A stretch of DNA of 64,000 nt, taken from Marsupella aquatica (lineage: Eukaryota; Marchantiophyta). The stretch lies in NCBI GenBank assembly GCA_973895155.1, contig OZ316898.1, forward strand, positions 3,720,001 to 3,784,000, written 5' to 3'. A program made the translations under genes and the position numbers. Below the pieces are notes generated by a model that did not search any database, was not told the DNA's origin, and saw nothing but the letters and a program-made list of their open reading frames with translations. How positions within the stretch are numbered: the stretch's first letter is position 1; every line of letters starts with the position of its first letter. Shown here one piece after another: positions 60,668 to 64,000 of the stretch.

Positions 60668-61205
60668 TTTTAAGATTCCTTTCAAGATGTGGTATAATAA
60701 GCAAGTTGAATAAAAAAAAGTTGCTTGTGTATGGATGAGAGGCATATGCATATTGTCTCTTGTGTCATGGACTAAACTTGGGGGTCTCACTCCAAGGATG
60801 GGGTCCCAAATCACTTGCAAAGTTTTGGGGGAATAAACACCCTAAAACTTAAGTAAATGAAGTTGTTCAAAGGGGTTCTTCCCTGAAATGTTTGAATGTT
60901 CTTGGAATATGCTCATATATATTTGGCTTAAAAATATCCTATGATTCTTATAACTCTCAAAAATATATTAAAACACCCCTAATGTTCTTCCACAAATTTA
61001 AAAGTGTTTTACTAAACCCAATAAAAAACTCCTATACTTATTTGCGCGTGATAAGTCGGAAGAACAAAAGTGAGGACTTTGGGGGACTAAGTTGACCCAA
61101 AGTTTGCAAATTGTTTGTTTCTTGGATACCAAAAGACAGTGAACTAAGGGTATTGCTTTTGGGACCCAGCCGCGCAAAAGCTAGTAGGGAAATTTATATC
61201 TTACC
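60668..61205 (+). pseudogene. Third copia fragment (integrase C-terminal region), split by a MITE
   Basis: Before the MITE the plus frame reads IPFKMWYNKQVE then a stop and further pieces ending SWTK. After it, with one frameshift, it reads DPKFANCLFLGYQKTVN, a stop, and GYCFWDPAAQKLV. These match the conserved TPFE..W, TKLDP and FLGY...Y..WDP segments that follow the integrase core in copia elements. It is a small relic; pieces up to about 61400 may belong to it. Confidence 0.75.
60777..61083 (+). mobile_element. MITE family A, copy 3
   Basis: 307 bp, CTTGGGGGTCTCAC to GTGAGGACTTTGGG. It is flanked by GGACTAAA (60769-60776) and GGACTAAG (61084-61091), an 8-bp target duplication with one mismatch. 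Its interior is collinear with the copy at 56150. It inserted into the copia fragment. Confidence 0.85.
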
Positions 61206-61681
61206 TTTAATGAAGGACCACCATTGTATGAAAGGAAGAAAATTGTAGAAACTCTTAGAGCTTGCACGATTTAAGGGGAGCTTAAAGTCAACATGAATAT
61301 GCTTTTGTATCAACATTTGTGCCAATAGTACTAGCAAATCCAATTTCAAAAGTATATGCAAGGGAACAAGCTACTATTGATGTAGCCAAGTCATGTAGAA
61401 GGTAATGTTCATTGGGTCTTGGGGGGGGGGGGGTCACTTCCACAGAAGTGCCACATCAGGTGCAATGAAGTATAGGGTTATTCAAATGATCTTGAAAGAA
61501 GATTTTCAATATTTTGTGGAAGAACAATAGGGTCCGTTCAATTTTTGGGTCCGCTTTGAAGAACAATAGGCCCTCATTAAATGGACCATATTCCAAGGTT
61601 TTTTGTAAGAAAGTTAAGGTTCTTTGTATCATGTACATGCATAGGACACATGACATGTTCTAATTGGTCTACACATGCAAT
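61206..61681. other. Unassigned, with a 13-base poly-G run
   Basis: G homopolymer at 61421-61433. GAACAATAGGGTCCG and GAACAATAGGCCCTC recur at 61526 and 61561. Confidence 0.45.
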
Positions 61682-61730
61682 ATTCTTTGTGAATACACAT
61701 GTATCTATTGCATGTGTATTCACAAAGAAT
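61682..61730. repeat. Perfect hairpin, 20-bp arms, 9-base loop
   Basis: ATTCTTTGTGAATACACATG (61682-61701) is exactly reverse-complementary to 61711-61730, with TATCTATTG between. No target duplication or gene context explains it. Confidence 0.95.
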
Positions 61731-63865
61731 GGTAGTTTTGATTTTTATCTAGAAAATAGCCAAAAGTATGCATGGGTGTAGAGATTGGGCATTAATTTGT
61801 ATTTAGGCGCTAAGCAATTTTATGGGGACTATTGCTCTTGCTGTTATTGGAGGGCTAGAGAAATGCTATGGAAGGTGTAACCTAAGGAGGCCATTGGGAC
61901 TTTGGTAGGAATTGAGGATTAGGGTAGGTTAGGGTAGAGTTTTTGTCATTTAGGCTTAGGGTTCAAACCAAGGACTTAAGGGGCAATCAACCTGTCACCC
62001 AATTCCAAGGTTCAGTTTGAACACTTTGGAGCTTTAGGTAGAGGTCTAAAGTTAGAGTTTCATGCGGCCATAACAAAATTGTGTAAGTAAAATGTTGACT
62101 AGAAGGACTATAGCTAGACGTTGGAGTGCATTTTGGAGGTCTTAGAGACCATTTGTTTGTCATGGACATCCACTACTATCCTTTTTGCTAACATCTGTTT
62201 AAATGCCCTTTTTGTCCGGCTCAAGAGTATAATTGTTTCAAATCTGGATGTGTGAGAAGACAAGTAAGACAGTAAAACTAGGATAAGAAGCTTGGGGAAG
62301 AAGGAAGTGCAAAGCTCAAGTTTTGATATTTGAGAGGTTTGTGTGTCTTGTATTGTTTTGTATTATTTTCAGTATTATTTATAATTGCAAGTAAAGGTAT
62401 TGCTAGTTGATTTGAAGAACTACTAGGATGTAGTTTATTTTTGTTTTATTCTATCATTATCATAGAACTGTGAAATCCCTTGCTAAGCCCAATGCTAAGA
62501 TGTTCAATGCGGGATTCAGTGCCCTACTCGCATTGGGAGGACCCTTATTTTGCATTCAAATAACCAATCATGAACATCACCTATGCTTCTTCTCTAAGGG
62601 CATGAGTTCAAGCAAATGAGTCTTGACCTAACTTTTGTATTTGGGGAAAATTTGAAGTCTAACTATATAATCACAAGTGAAAGCTACTCTTCAGGGCCGA
62701 TTATCTAGAGTGCGATCTGTAGACCTTGACTCTTGGGGCTTATTAATATTGGTTGTGAGACGAAATAAGGATTCAGTTTCTCGTACAATAAATCACTATA
62801 TAATACTCAATCCTACCTACTTCTGGGCATCATCAGCTTATAAAAGCATATTTGGGTGGGAATCAATCAATCTCAGCCATTTGATATAAATTAAGACCAT
62901 TTTCCCTTACATTTGGATCAGATCCTAAATTGGCCTTCCCATTTGCCTATTGCCTATTGCCTACAGCCTCCCTCCCAGGACTCTATGGCAGCCCTTGCCC
63001 ATGCTACCATGCCCAGCCTGGCCCACATTGGCTACATGCACCTAAGCTCCCCTCCCTTTTCCCATATATTTTGATTATTATTTTTATTTTATTGACATCT
63101 TCTTCTCTTTTAAAAGAACTAAGGACAAGTGGCCCAATTACTTTCAAGGCAACAAAAGGGAACCCAGTATTCTTTTTCTTTTTTAGAGGGCAATGAAGGC
63201 GTTTCTGTTTTCTTGGGGGTAGGTTTTCTTCTAATGACCGGGAATTGTTTAATTTCATCCTAGAAAGATAGGGTGTCAGGGTTGGTTATTGTTTATTCAC
63301 CTTGGCCTTCCCACCTTGCTTTGTTTTGGAGGGTGGGGGATGTTGTATTTATTTTCTTTCAATTGAGTATGGGTGTCATGCCGAGGGACAGTGCCTCTTA
63401 TGCACATCGGCATGTCCCTCGCATGCCCGCTAGGTATGTAGTTAGGGCTAGTGTACAACCTGAGTTAGCGACATGTTCTTATAGCAAATGCCAGGCGTTC
63501 TTGAAGCAAACGCGCTTGTTAGTGTGATGCCAGGACTTTGTTTACTTAGGGCATGTCTTTCTTTGTGGGTTTTCAGTTCTTCTTGAATCGCTGTCGACAG
63601 AGCTCAGACAGTGCTTGTCGGTTCCGCACACGGGATTCACAGAGTGATTCGTTAGATGCTCCCGGCCGATCTTGGCATCCCGCCGGTTTTCGATTCGATT
63701 TCAGTACACTTGTTTCTATCACGCCTTTTATTCAAGAAGAACTGCTGAGATAGCGGTGAGGAGAAGAAGATTGCTCGTGACGATTTTGACAATTTCTGGT
63801 GAAGCCATTGCAATTTCTTCGACGGAAATCGGAGGGACGAGTTGAAATTATGGGTTCAATATGGT
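61731..63865. other. Unassigned intergenic DNA
   Basis: No gene, RNA or clear repeat recognised. Confidence 0.5.
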
Positions 63866-63900
63866 GTTATGTGTATACTTAACATAAGTATACACATAAC
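63866..63900. repeat. Perfect hairpin, 16-bp arms, 3-base loop
   Basis: GTTATGTGTATACTTA (63866-63881), loop ACA, then its exact reverse complement (63885-63900). Confidence 0.95.
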
Positions 63901-64000
63901 GCTCCTGTTGGAGCCCGACTTTTGCTTTCCGGTTGCATCTGGGGACCCTTTGCTGCTTTCGACTATGGCTGCCGGTTGCTGACTGCCACAACCTTTTTCG

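Noticed and set aside
61682-61730. A miRNA precursor
   Set aside because: The stem-loop is only 49 bases with a perfect stem, shorter than plant precursors, and no mature product can be argued from sequence alone.

Overview
This window looks like nuclear DNA of a land plant, in a repeat-rich, gene-poor stretch. Evidence: Ty1/copia elements primed by initiator tRNA-Met, PIF/Harbinger genes with a trihelix (Myb-like) partner protein, several MITEs, and one intact plant-specific AP2/ERF transcription factor gene. I cannot name the species. The single convincing host gene in 64 kb and the abundance of decayed elements suggest a large genome.

Layout. 1-11,400: no gene; two MITEs (484-839 and 5340-5638), several degenerate tandem repeats, and an array of 150-185 bp units (8629-10450) interrupted by AT-rich DNA. 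11,424-17,470: a complete minus-strand Ty1/copia element with 324-bp LTRs, a 5-bp target duplication, PBS and PPT; its single Gag-Pol frame is broken by three stops and one frameshift. 17,468-22,006: a 32-bp tandem repeat, then a decayed PIF/Harbinger transposon with transposase on plus, a trihelix ORF1 protein with one visible intron on minus, and an unrecognised coiled-coil frame next to it. 22,000-35,600: non-coding, with a 52-bp duplication, G-rich and poly-G tracts, an about 18-20 bp minisatellite over 0.5 kb, a possible SINE, clustered MITE-like motifs, an LTR relic and an EF-hand (calmodulin-like) fragment. 36,520-38,430: an intronless DREB-type AP2/ERF gene with a pyrimidine/purine-rich leader. 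38,400-47,300: mostly unassigned, with an about 120-bp minisatellite (42.9-43.6 kb).

47,336-61,400 is a nest of transposons. A plus-strand Ty1/copia element of the same lineage as the first spans 47,761-59,884. It holds a GC-rich insertion carrying an unrecognised minus-strand coding relic (49,826-51,650), a 309-bp MITE with a perfect 8-bp target duplication inside its pol, and a 1,267-bp terminal-inverted-repeat element that contains a 59-bp satellite array. An older copia fragment downstream holds another copy of the MITE. The last 2.5 kb is unassigned except for two perfect hairpins.

The genes do not form a pathway. The AP2/ERF gene is the only likely functional host gene; the rest is transposon content at different stages of decay, and the nesting gives a relative order of insertion.
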